Shown: positions 21,410 through 33,500 of the stretch, in pieces
How the letters are laid out: each line of letters opens with the position of its first letter
Position numbering within the stretch: the stretch's first letter is position 1
DNA from: Sphagnum magellanicum
Taxonomy: Eukaryota > Streptophyta > Sphagnopsida > Sphagnales > Sphagnaceae
NCBI GenBank assembly: GCA_021904315.1
Contig: CM038922.1
Location: forward strand, 13,243,347-13,307,346
Length of the DNA stretch: 64,000 nucleotides
Reading direction: 5' to 3'
The notes under the pieces: generated by a model
Database searches by the model: none
What the model was told of the DNA's origin: nothing
Seen by the model: only the letters and a program-made list of their open reading frames with translations
Program-made: the position numbers and the translations under genes

Positions 21410-23880
21410 TAAGAGCATCTCCAACATTGAAATACCAAAAAAACATCTTAACATTAAAATAACAACCCACTTTACTACTCCTATTTCTTGGTAGAATAGG
21501 ACTAATTTTGAACTTGAATAGTGCACTATTATTACACAAGGCGAAAATTGGTCAAAAATCTACTGCAAGGGTTTTGAGTTTGTTTTTGTCATCATTTTGT
21601 TGCATGAACTTGCACACACACATTGTTCCTTGTTGTTACACAAAAAGCTTTACGAAGTGGCTATGGCAACATGGGAACTATGTTTACAATAAATGTACGA
21701 TTGTCGCGTCCCGAAGTTCCTTGTGGACCCACTCGAAGGTCCAAGTATGCGGCAATGCGAAAGCGGTTGGAACTTGGGGCACGATCCCGACTTCTAGCAC
21801 TAGAAAGGGGTGAGAGGGGCGTGCTAGAAGTCCCAGGAAAGACTAGGAAGAGTGGACAAGCTTGATTCACTTTCACGGACCCTCCATGAACCACTCCAAG
21901 TGGTTAGTCCAAAGTTGGAGCACCTTTGGTGCTAGGAAGAGCCACGGCCCGGACCTTGGGGGAAGCCATCACCTTCCCCCTTGGGACTCATGTTGAATCC
22001 TTTTGGTGTTGGGACAAGCCACAAATGAACTCGGACTCATTTTGAACACACACACACTCCGGGCTCGGGAGTAAGCCACCACCTCACTCCCTTTGGTGGG
22101 GAAACCAGCATCTTCCCCCTTGGGGAAGCCAACCACTTCCCCCTTATAGTATACCTTGTGACTCGCCGCAGGGGTGGCATCCAAATGGCCTTTTTGTCTC
22201 GGGACTCCCGCGTGGAAGTCCCGAAATCGCGTAACTTCGGGACTCCCGCGACTTTGAAGCTTCATAACTTTCGGAGCACACCTCCGATCGACTCACCGTC
22301 TGAAGCAAAGTTGTAGATCTCGTCGAGACCTTTTCAACGATATGTTGCACGTTTTCTGCACCCAAGTATTTCGGGTCGATTCTCGACTTTTAGTGGTCGG
22401 GAGTCAAAACTGGGAGACTCCCGGGAATTTGATTCTCGCCCCTTCTTTTGGCCATAACTTGTGTTTCAGATGTCCAAATGAGCAATGCGAGCCCATTTTG
22501 AACATCTACACTTTGAAAACTTTCTATTGATATAAAGAGCGCAACCAGCCATGGAGTTTTGACCCCTCAAAACGCGCTCTGAAGTTTCGGGAGTTCCTCC
22601 GGGACTCCAACTCTCACCAACTCCCAATGTGGGAGTTCACTTGGGAGTGTGAGGGTTCACTCCCTCACACTCTTTGTACTCTTTGCACTCTTTGCACTCC
22701 CAGGAGCATGTGATGTGCCTCCCGGGTCTACTATTAGGCTCGCAACCTTGCAACCCCTTTGCCTTGGTTGCAAGCCAAAGGCTAGGGTTGCGACAACGAT
22801 TATATTGGAACTAAAGATGTTGAAGAACTTTTTCTAGCTAGAGCAATATATCAACTTGCAAATGACATAGTATGTGGTAGCTCTATGCATGGGCAATCAA
22901 AGAATCTATTGAGAGATTGGTAACAAGGTCATGATAGGATCTTCCATGATTACTTTGCAACTTCACATGTGTATGATGAGGGTTTATTTAGATGCCAATG
23001 TAGGATGAATCATAAATTGTTTTTGAAAATAATGCATCGTGTCAATGAGTATGTTGATTTTGCAATGATCAAATTGTATAGGAGAACTTGGGTTGTTTGT
23101 AATCCAAAAATTTATAATTATTCTCCAATGGTTTCTTTATAAAACAAGCACAAAAGATTAAAGAAATGGTAACTTGGAACCTTTGTTTGAACAAGCAAAT
23201 CTAGGATAGCTGAGACAAAGATCAACATTTCAAATGTATATGCAAAACACTAAAGAATCGAAAAACTCAAAAACCCATTTCAATTTTAAAATTAGACCTT
23301 GTAGAACACTTGTGAGCCGTGAAAGGTGTCAACTAACTTGATTGAATAAAAATCTCAATTGAGATTAAAAAATCTTAACAAAACCAATGTTGATTTTACT
23401 TTCTTCATTTATGTCTTTTATTGCATTTGGTCAAGTTCAAATGTGCATTGTTTGGTCATGTGTTACAATTGAATTTGTCATACCTAAACTTATAACTCAT
23501 GTTCCACCCAAATTTGGGTTTTTTTTTAGAATTGATATTTTTGTTGCAACTACAATAATTATTAGTAGTGGTGTCAAAGGTGTTGAAGGTGTCAAACTAA
23601 ACGAGAGTCATCATTGAAATTTCTCTAGCTCATCGTGTCACCACAACTTCAAATACTTTTAGATTTTGACGTTTGAGAACTCTTTTGGTTGAATTTGGAA
23701 AAATGCAAATGCATTCTAATCTTCCATTATCATTGCCTAATGTGAAATTTACAAGTGTCGCTAATTTTATTTTTCGACACCAATGATTGTTAAGGTTTGC
23801 TAAAATCGTATTTTTTTTCTTTTTCTTTTGATGTTATATTACAATTGCATTCTATTGAAGATGTTCTAACTATGTTTGTT
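21410..23880 (+). mobile_element. PIF/Harbinger-like DNA transposon fragment
   Basis: Plus-strand sequence at about 22800-23145 contains MHGQSKNLLRDW, then HDYFATSHVYDEGLFRC and MNHKLFLKIMHRV, the arrangement seen at the N-terminal side of plant Harbinger-type nucleases (ALP1/HARBI1 kin). A stop interrupts it just after LLRDW and no catalytic DDE region is recognisable downstream. GAGCATCTCCAAC at about 21414 and a similar inverted word near 23850-23875 could be subterminal repeats of the same element, which would then contain the solo LTR. Outer limits are tentative. Confidence 0.5.
21702..22795. mobile_element. Solo LTR of an LTR retrotransposon, 1094 bp
   Basis: The segment starts TGTCGCGTCCC and ends GGGTTGCGACA, the TG...CA termini of a long terminal repeat with short inverted ends. 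It is flanked on both sides by the same five bases, ACGAT (21697-21701 and 22796-22800). It is clearly more GC-rich than its AT-rich surroundings. There are no internal coding parts, so Copia or Gypsy cannot be told apart. The intact target duplication points to recombination between the two LTRs of a full element and to a fairly young insertion. Confidence 0.88.
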
Positions 23881-24576
23881 AAGTGTTTTTGCCTAGTCTA
23901 ATACCCCTTTCATAAAACATCATCAAAAAAATTTTCCCTTTATATTTTAGGTACCCTTGTTCCCAACATGTTCCCTTCAAGTTCCCAATGGGTTCCCATG
24001 TGTTCCCCAACTATGTCATGGGATTTAGCATTCACCTGTTACCTATTGTGGCCGGTAACAGACTGGTGACAGGACAGGTGGCCGGTCGGAAGCGCGGTTC
24101 CCTTTGCTGACACATCCCCCCGGAGGACCCGGTGAAACAGTGGGCCAGGGAAGCGCCGAGGAAGCGCTTTGCATGCTCTCCTCCGTGCGCGCACGTTGTT
24201 GCGATTGCGATTGCGATTGTGTGTTTTGCGAGAGGATTCGTACCCAAGCTCACCACATTTTTTGCGCTCACTGATTTGGTAGAACTAACAGCAGCTTCAA
24301 GTGCATTGATTGAATTTCTTTTTTTTCTTTTGTTTTGGCGGGATTTGGTTCGTGTTTTTTGCCTGAGAGCTTTTTTCCATTCTTCAAGGTCAGACAGACA
24401 AAGAGTCATCATCATCGTCTTCTCCTTCTTCTTCTCCATCTTTTCTCGCAGTCTCTTCGCATTATTCACATCAGAGCTTGCAAGCAAAAATATTTGAACC
24501 GTCTGACACTACTCACCGCAGCACAGAATTGTGGAACAAGAAGACGATCGGATGAGAGCACTGGTATCTGTTTCGT
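23881..24576 (+). promoter_or_regulatory. Promoter/5' leader region of the LysM gene
   Basis: Composition changes from AT-rich to GC-rich at about 24000. A GTTCCC-rich run (23948-24010) precedes it. There is no clear TATA box I would defend. An antisense open frame across 24032-24487 has low-complexity Lys/Arg composition and is not taken as a gene. Confidence 0.4.
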
Positions 24577-27500
24577 ATGGAGTTAGCAACGGCAGCCGTT
24601 TCTTTGCCGACGACGACGGCCGCCCTGACAGACGGCTTCTTTGCTTCTTCTTGCTGGAGACAATTGGAGACAACAGGAGTTTATGGACAACGAGGTTCTT
24701 GCCTCTCTTCTAATCACCTCCTCCGCCTAGCGTGCTCAGCGCATCATCATCAACATCATCATCATCATCATTATAGCAGGGATTGTGAGGAGCGATGGAG
24801 CTCGATAGGAGGAGTATTGTCTTGTGGAAGGAGAGCCGTTCTTTCGGACGTAAGCAAGTCCGGCAGTGCGATATACGGAACAGATCACAAAAGTATATCA
24901 AGACGAGAAGCTGGAGCTGCACGATCTGAGGCTGTCGACGCTGCTTGCGAAGAAGACGCTCCTTTTTTGGCCTCTCGATATAAGCTTCATCCTGTGCAGG
25001 AGTAAGTGAACCGACCCTTTTTCTTTCCTAGTTCTTCCTGTCAACCCTGAGATTCCTTACATGATTTCTCTCATGCCTGCATGTTTCCAGATTCATGCCC
25101 GATGGATCTTCTCGCAGCAGCCGAATAATCGCTTCAGCAATAGTAATACCAGCCATAACATCAGCGAGCACTCAGTTCTTTTGTTCTGAGCAACATGTTC
25201 TGGAATCTGAACTGAATGTGTAATAGATTCAAGAGAAATCAGCCTTGGAAATGTTGTGCTTATTATTGTATATAGAACCAAATGGCTCTGTGGCTTTGTG
25301 AACACGGTGTACCTAACACTAGAAGAGATCTCAAAAACCATAAAAACCTAAACCCTCTCACTCAATGAACTGGGCAAAGGTGGGTTTTTGTGTGCAGGGG
25401 AGACACATTGACTGCCATAGCAAAGCAGTATGATGCAACTGTGGAAAGAATAGCAGTGCTTAACAACATTTCTGATGCTGATCTGTTACAGACTGGCCAA
25501 GAGTTGGTGATTCCAGTGCTGTCTCAAGAATTGACCCATAATAAGGTCAGCATGTCAAATTTTTAGCAGATCATTCAATTGACTTACTTCTCAGTCACCA
25601 TATCCTGACTACCCAATGTAGCCCCTTCCGGTTTCTCTTTCTTTGGGTTATGCAGAAACTAAGCTATCTAGGACAAGATCAAACATGATGGGATATGCTG
25701 TGTTGTCTAGATGAACCTAGGAGCATGTAATAATCAATCCTCTGCTTGTTGGATCCTGAGCTCCAACAAGATCTTATTGATCTAACCTGATCACTGACAA
25801 GATTTCAAATGTGAAATCCATTGCCATAAGCAAAGGAATCAACCCATCTCATGAATCTCGTAAGATCTTGAATCTTGAGCTTTTGGATCTTGAGTCAGCA
25901 TGGGATGACTTCATGACCTGTGATTGTGGGAGGAATTTGTTAATCAAGCCTGAACTTAGGGTTTCCATGTCCTTTGTTTGTAACAATTAGGTCATTCATT
26001 CCTTTACAAGAACAGTGGTAGTAGGAAGGTTACTCTGCCCAATGCTGTGATATCACATGTGGAGCATATCATCATGCACTACTACCTCAAGGATTGGGCA
26101 ATGGGCTTACCAAAATGGAGCTTCACATAGTTGATGAGTTGAGTGTCAGTGACTCTGCTGTGTCTCATGAGAGATGTAAACAGTTGTCAATATTGCATCA
26201 GGTGAATTGGAGGCAGAACCAACTGTTGTGGGAAGATAACCAACTACAAAATCAGTGCAATTGCTAATTCAGTCATATCAGGGTCCAACTGCAACCAGAG
26301 ATGTCCAGTATAGTACAAGTTGTGAATTGAGGGTGGCACTCATTTCTCATGGCTTGATGTATATACCCTGTGCAGGAAACAACTTCAAGTAAGAACTTAA
26401 TCAATTGCACTGCTCCCAGTAGATTGGAGCAAGGGACCTTTGCATTAGCATCATCCAGGAATAAGAGCACTTTGTCCACGGGACCAGCAACATCTGGATA
26501 CAGGACCTTCTCAGTTCCTAATTTGGTATATCCTCCTTGATTGTGGGCCTTTTTCAGCAGAGGTGTGGTAGTTGAAATCATGTGGCAAGCTAGGAGATAT
26601 GTGTTTCCATTTTGTTGAGGGTTTTTCCCCAACAACCCTAAATTGACTCCTCTCTCTATCCAGATTAATTCTGCCAATCATGTTTTGGAGGCTGACTGCA
26701 ATAGCTGCATGCCATGGTGGAGGGAAAGAGGCTAGTTGGCAGTGACAGCATGTTGTGGCTCATTACTGATGCCACTCAGTGACTTGAACTTTTCAGGTGA
26801 AACTGGCATTGCCTTTGATGTTAATGGCTCCAATTTTAGGCTTTGGTGTAAGGTGCCTGGCTGACTATATCCATATTCACATCAACAAAGAGGTTGCACG
26901 AAGGTATGCGGAGCTGGAAGCTTACCATGCAAGGCATCGTCCCAAGGTGAAGCGCTGGCAGAGTATTCTGGATGGCGATCGAGATGACAGCCAAGAACTA
27001 GTTGGAGCTACTGCATTTGTGACTGCTGTAAGTCATTACCAGGAATAATCACTTTTCCTAACTCTCTTTTAGCTACAATGCAGTATCACTGAACACAGAT
27101 GACAGTCAGTGATTTCAACATCCTCCTGTTTTCTTTTTCTTTCTCTTTTCTAAGGGTTAGGTTTTATCTTTCTCGTGTTGCTGATAGGTTGTCAGATCTG
27201 AAATCTCTATAACCTTATTGTCAGGTCCTCTCTGAATCCTATTCAGGTTGACTTAAGTTGTAAGTATGGAGAAGTTCTCAGTGCTTTTCAAGATATTCTC
27301 CTGTGTTTTTCTTTCTACTGTTTTATTAGTTGAAACGTCTTCCTGGTACTGCTGGGGTTGTGACAGAAACGCAGCTCATTGGTTAGAGAATGACATTCAC
27401 CTCCAGCCACTGCTGGAAGCTGACAAAGTCAGTTGATTATGTTACAGTGGTCATAGTACCTATGCATGTTACTATTGAAGCTCACTGAGCATGTGGGTTC

Positions 27501-28240
27501 AAATTTCTCCTTCACTCTGTCTGTGATTTTAGGATTGGTTCTCCTCTTTTTCCCCTCTGATACGTTGCCAGATCTGAAATTTCCAAAACCACATTGCTGG
27601 GTCATCTCCTGATTTTATTCAGGCTGATGTTATCAATAAGTATGTAGGAGTCCTCAATGCTTATGAAGATATTTTATCACTTGAGCAGCTTGTTATCATA
27701 ACTGGAGGCTACGGTCTGAGTTGACCGTCCCTATCCAAAACAGGGATGTTGAGTGCATGGGAACCACCCTCTGTCTTTGTCTTCATTGACTTGAGTCAGT
27801 ACAATCACTTGCAGGATGAAGTCAGGCCTGTGACAGACTGGTGGAGCCAAGGTGGACATTTTAGAAGTTCTGCCATTGAGGTATTCATTCTTGATTTTTT
27901 CACATGTCCGCTGCACTGTGGATGAGACTCATAAGGTTATGAATCCACTCATTCTTGTCATGTTTGTTTGTTTGCCCAGAACTGACATATGGTGTCTTTG
28001 AAGTGTTATTGTGGAGTTTTGTCTGCAAATCTTACAGAGATGGTACTAATGAGTGTCTCCACCTTGCAGGAGAACCAAACTGAGGAAGAACAAGATGTAA
28101 GAGAGCAACAAGACTTTGAGGAAATACGGAAGTCATATGCTGAGCTAGAATCCACATACACAAAATTCTTGTCAGACAGTGGACTCTCCAGTGTTGAATA
28201 CTGTCGTGTTGGGGTACATCTGCTTCAGGAGGACATATGA
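24577..28240 (+). CDS. LysM-domain membrane protein
   Basis: Exons 24577-25001, 25398-25545, 26797-27027, 27815-27880 and 28070-28240 join in frame to 346 residues. Residues about 135-183 are one LysM motif, split by an intron inside it: YKLHPVQE then GDTLTAIAKQYDATVERI and LLQTGQELVIP. LysM domains bind N-acetylglucosamine polymers. The N terminus (about 130 residues, Ser/Thr/Ala/His-rich, few acids at first) could be a plastid transit peptide. Exon 3 begins with a single membrane-spanning stretch (LALPLMLMAPILGFGV), then a charged helical region (HINKEVARRYAELEAYHARH) and a Glu/Gln-rich tail. Similar plant proteins of LysM plus one membrane helix exist but are poorly characterised. The start is the first in-frame ATG of this frame; upstream extension was not seen. 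Confidence 0.82.
27186..27305 (+). repeat. Intron repeat, unit 1 of a direct duplication
   Basis: GATAGGTTGTCAGATCTGAA through CTTTTCAAGATATTCTC resembles 27562-27680 at roughly three of four positions. Both lie in the third intron of the LysM gene. Confidence 0.75.
27371..27680 (+). repeat. Possible SINE-like unit including the second intron repeat
   Basis: GCTCATTGGTTAGAGAATG near 27374-27392 resembles a polymerase III A box and GTGGGTTCAAATTTC near 27492-27506 a B box, though they are farther apart than in a tRNA. The second copy of the 120-bp repeat follows at 27562-27680. The unit may be a tRNA-derived SINE and the 27186-27305 copy a 5'-truncated relative. Ends are uncertain. Confidence 0.4.
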
Positions 28241-30554
28241 AAGGGAATACATCAGCTTCAGGAGTACATATGAACAGAATCCATCAGCTTGAGGAGGACG
28301 AATGAGAGGAAGGCAGCAGCATGGGACTTGCTGAAATGATGACTATTGCAATGCTGGCCATTTCTCTGCCAGAAGATTGGGTTGATCTTCTCTGTACAGG
28401 AGGTTTGTAGCCAAACACCTAAAGCTGAGGTGCAACAATTTGATATCTTTTTTTTGGGTTATGGCACAAAGTGCCAAACCTTACTAGAGCTCTTCCAAGG
28501 ATTCAAGGGGATGATTGGACACCAGATACTTTCCAAGTTTAGCACCTTCCTATGTACAGAGAAATTCACTGTTGAATTCTGTAGCTCATGATTTTATTGT
28601 TATGACTGCACATCTCTTTGCAGGGATTGTTACAACTGTGCATCCCTTTGCATTAGGAGCTCTGTATCAACTCTTAGATAGACAACAGGTTTTGCTCCAG
28701 TCCCATATCATGCACCCAAAGCTCATACCATCCGGCAACAATCTGGTGGATCTTCTTACCACACTGGTATGGACAATGAAAAAGTGTGAAGCTGCACATT
28801 GAAAGTTTCAATGAAACGAATTGTGTGTGTATAAACAAACAAAAATTAAATGATAGGTTCCCTAATGCCTCCTAAATGACTTCAGGTGTGCCCCAGCGGG
28901 TTTTCCAGTTTCCTCTCTGACTTGTAGCCAAATTTGGCTAAACCCACTTGCCTCACAAATGTGAAGAAAAAGAAAAAAAGAAAGAAAAAGTTGGGGGGCA
29001 TTGATAGAAAAAGATTAATTGTCAATTTTTTTTAATAGATTTATTCTGAATAATGTCATATTGAAAAATGCGAAAATTGTTGTGGGATGCAAGATTCATT
29101 GTAGTAGAGTGATTTTACTTTACAGTGGAGTTCTTCATTTGTCAAAGGGATGTTACGATGTTGTTGTTGATTGTTGCATGTTTCATCAACTAATTAATAA
29201 ATTTGGGAGTTTTCCAAGGAAAAAAAAAATTAATGAAATTATATACATGATTTATTTTCTGTTGAACATTGCAAAATTTATATTGTTCACGTGAAGTTAT
29301 TTCATTCTCGCGTTTTTAATAGTTTGATTTTGTTAATGAATTGTCATTGATAAGTAATTGTGTTAATATTTTGGAGCAGCAATAAAGATCTCTTTGTAGG
29401 ATATATTAAGGTTTGGGTTTATAAGGTTTGAGTTTTAAATTTTAGGGTTTTCCTATGGGATTCATTTGTAATTATTTTATTGTGTGTGCATGATGCAAGA
29501 ATTGTTGGAAAAACTCCATAATTGCCCTCTGACAATTCATACATTCACACACCAATTTTTCAATTAAAAGCAAATATTTTACAATCATATTCAAAATAAT
29601 AATAAATTCCGTTTTTTTCAACATTTACAAGTCACAACACAAAGACTCATTCAACAACTATTTGTAAAATGAATTAACTAAAAATCATTCCTATAAGCAA
29701 ACTGTAAAAGATATAACCCAAACCTTGAAGTCTAAACATTAATAAAGCCTCAAGAAATAATATTTGTAACTATCTCAACATATAAAAAGAATATTTCTCA
29801 CCTTAACAATACAACACACCAATGACACTCAGTCAATGTTTTTTAAGGTTGCAAATTTCACCAAATTTTGACCTAAAAAATACAATTTCAACTTATGCAA
29901 AGGATTTTTCAAGGAAAAAATGACCCAACTTCACCAAAATTATATTATGAATTCTAATAAGTAGCTAAGAATATAAAAGGACTATGGTATTTTTCTATTT
30001 TCATATTTAGTATGTAGCCATATTTGGCTAAATCATTTTATGGATGACTGCCATTTTAGCTACATCACAAAACTAGGAAAAAAAAAAAAAAACCCATGCA
30101 TCTAGCACACCCAACACAAATAACTCTCAAACTAAACTTATGATCTTTACCCACCAAAAAATCTCAAACATGTGATCTCCTACTTTACAAACAAAATCAA
30201 ATCTTGGCATGTCTTGTCAAGAAAATCAACTCCCAAGTCCAAAACCATTGTCATGCTCATCAATGTTGAGCTTTATTCTAAGATTGGTCATGATCATCTT
30301 AACTCATGGCCAACTTCACAAAATCAAACATGTTAATATGTTATTAGTGGCAATTTGTATGTCATGGTAGCCTACAAATTTCAATTTTGAGTTGGAAGTA
30401 GCTTGGTAGTTTGTGATCCTTGTAACCTTGAGTTGGAATTAGTTGGAGATTTTCCATCTTAAGTCTTTTGACTACAAAAATCAAGAACTTCAAGTAAACA
30501 ATTTTCATGATTTAAACTTGTGTGCTTGCAAATGTAAGGCGTGGGTTTATCGTG
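28241..30554. other. 3' flank of the LysM gene and upstream region of the CEP120-like gene
   Basis: The first several hundred bases are probably the LysM 3' untranslated region. From about 28,840 the DNA becomes AT-rich. I looked here for the missing N-terminal C2 exons of the downstream gene and found none. A partial dispersed repeat (AGCCAAATTTGGCTAAA near 28927) and a fuller copy at 29940-30080 are present. Confidence 0.55.
29940..30080 (+). repeat. Dispersed AT-rich repeat, copy 3
   Basis: Contains TTTTCATATTTAGTATGTAGC, ATTTGGCTAAATCATTTTAT, GGATGACTGCCA and AGCTACATCACAAAACT, aligned with copies near 8.7, 47.2 and 63.7 kb. It lies about 0.5 kb upstream of the CEP120-like gene. Confidence 0.65.
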
Positions 30555-33500
30555 ATGGGATTGAAAGGTTGGGGATCTCATGATAGTAGTTTAAGTGGAA
30601 GTGAAGGAAAAGATGGGGATGCATCACAACAAGATGTGTATATCAAGAACATGAATGATAAAGGTCGACTTTTTAGCATTAGCATTGATGTCCGAAGCTT
30701 CAAGGCCAACTTGCATTTGCCCATTGCATCTGCAAATGTAATAGTACGAGTAGTATTGCCACCAGAATTGGTACGACTTGCAACCTCATCATGTAATGCT
30801 AGTGCTACCGTCATGACCCCTCTCCTTACTCACCCTCCCATTCAAGTCAACAAGGGCACTGAAGTTATTATCCCCAACGGGTATGTGTTTTTTCATTTCT
30901 TTTTTCTTAACCAACAACCTAATTTGAAGCTTGTGACAAATTTTTGTGAAGTTGTTTCCAATTGTAACCAAAGAAGGCATAAATGAAAATTGGAGATTTG
31001 AAAACTTGGAAAAATCATAATTTTACTTTCACAAGATTGTTCAATCTTTTGGGGGAAAGATGGCTTTCTTTGCTTTTGCTTTTATATGTGACAAAATGTA
31101 GTTTGGGGGTGTTGCATTATGGGTTGGATATAAACTTTGCTTCATTTTTCTAGCTACCTTGCATTGGAGCTTCCTGTTTCTGCCCATAGCATGGCTACCA
31201 TGCTTACACAACAACCTATTATTACAATGCAAATAGTTCATCGAGACAAGTGAGGAACACATGACCATTTTTCCTCTTCATGAATGACACTGAAAAAAAG
31301 AAATTCTCAATGCTCTTGTTACAAACTTATTTCAAGCTTATGTGACAATCTTTTTCTTTGTAAATGACCTTGAAAGAAATTATTAATGTTTGTGTTAGCT
31401 AGAAGTTCTATGACATTCTCTCTTTCTCATGAATGACCAAGTGAAAATATTCTTCAATTTTTGTGTTGCAAACATATTTAAAGCTTATGTAACCTTATCA
31501 AACCCACACCATCCAAATTTTTTTCAAAGATTTGATAAATCAACTATGATTATTAATTGTACATGTTAGCCATGATTTCTTGATAACGATGTTGTGTTTG
31601 TCATTGTAACATCACAACACAACACCTCAAAATTTTGCATTGTAAATATTATGTGTAGTTAGATTGTTAAATTTTACACCAAGATTGGTAGTTGATAGCA
31701 TATGTTGAAATCATTTTTGTTATTATTATTATGTTGACCCTTTTATTTTCCTTTCTATCTTTGTTTCTCTTTAGTGTTTAATTTTGCTCCCCTTGACTAT
31801 GAACTCCGTGAAACAGGTATGCTATAGACAGTACTCTCGGGCTTGCATTTGTGCCTATGAAACAACTCCTTGAACACCCAATCATAGAAGGTTATGTTCC
31901 TGTCATACGAAAAGCCATTGGGTTAGGAAGCCAACTTGATGAGGTAAAATTTATGTCATCATTTGTATTTGTATACCTCAACAAAATCAACAATGTGGAA
32001 GAATAGTATTATGTTGAAACTTAAAGCAAGTTCATCATGTTTCATCATCATGATGGTGGTGGTGGTTTTTTTAATTCTAATGTACATTTTTTCATGACAA
32101 TGTTTTGTTTATTATCACATTTTGGTTGTCACCAATTTAATGGGTTATATTGATAATTGGTATTCATCTTTTTAAATGGCAGGTGAAAATAGGATTTTTA
32201 CACATGATCTTAGCAATCAAAGAAATGGGTTCTATGAGGGGTTTAAAAACAAACAAACTCAAGGATGTATTTGTCAACCAATTTGCAGTGGAAGAACAAC
32301 ATAAAAATGAGTACTCCTTTAATGTAAAGAATTTTCAAAATCATACCACCGAATATAAAGACATTGATTCAACTTTTAGCAATTTGGAAGATGGAGATGA
32401 AGTTTCAGAAGCTTATTTGGTAGCAAGGGATAATGAATGTGTTAGCAAAACAAAGAAGAAGATCAAGATCAAACCTTCAAAAAAACCACTTTTTAACATG
32501 GATGATGATAACATATCCTCTTCATTATCAAATGGTGATCTTGAAAACAATAACGATTACATTACACATTCAAAATATGAGTTGGCATGGGAGTTTGACT
32601 TGTGGCAACAACTAGAAGAATCAAAGTGGCGAGCAAATTTGAAGGCACAAGAAAATGTGAGGATGAATGTTATTGAAGAGAAATGGAAGAAGCAAAAAAA
32701 AGACTTGTCCATTGAGATGTGCAACACCCAAGTAGAACAACTAAATCTAGAGTCAAAACTTCGGTGAGAATATCATGCCTAATAGTTAAAACATGTTAAA
32801 CAATTTAACAAAACAAAATGTTCTAACATGTTGAACAATCATCCATGGCTTATGAAATAAATACATTTTGTTTTGTGAAAACACAATCATTAGTTTTAAA
32901 ACCTTGAGAATAATCTAATGTGTGGGTGGTGGTGTGACATAGGGCTAAGCTTCTTAAATTGGAGAAAAGGGAGAGGGCCATAATTCTAGTAGAAGAAGAT
33001 ATGTCAAAACGTAAAAAGTCTTTAGAAGAAGATTATGTCAACCAAACATCAAATGCACAGGTTGTATTTATACCTATCATTTTTACATTGATTATTTTAT
33101 GTATGATGCACAAAAATATTTACACTGCTTGGAATTTATAGACTTGTTTGAATGTGTTGTAGTTCTTCACATTAATGCATTCAATTTCATATTGAACCTT
33201 TTGTGTTGATTTTCTAGGTTGCATTGAAAAGGTTGCAAGCAGAATCTGAGCATCGAATCAAATTGGAATGCAACAAATATGTGGCTTTGCAAGAACAATA
33301 TGCAATGCTAGAACAACAATTGATAATTTCCAATGCTTCATTGGTGAACCTGGAGAAGCAATTTGTTACATTCCGAATTGCACAACAAGATACCATTGAG
33401 GCTCAATTGGTTGGTCAAGTCATTACTCTCGAACAACATTACAAAAATTTACAAAGGAAAGGAGTCTTGGCAATTGAAAGCAAGAATGATTACAAAACAC

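Noticed and set aside
24032-24487. Minus-strand open frame of 151 codons
   Set aside because: Lys/Arg/Thr low-complexity translation over the promoter and leader of the LysM gene; no family resemblance.
27623-27724. Candidate extra exon (ADVINKYVGVLNAYEDIL) in the LysM gene
   Set aside because: It follows a CAG but ends at a stop without a donor, belongs to a duplicated intron repeat, and exons 3 and 4 already join in frame.
29019-29294. Open frame of 91 codons upstream of the CEP120-like gene, considered as its missing N terminus
   Set aside because: No C2-domain resemblance, and the frame is Cys/Ile/Phe-rich noise typical of the AT-rich flank.
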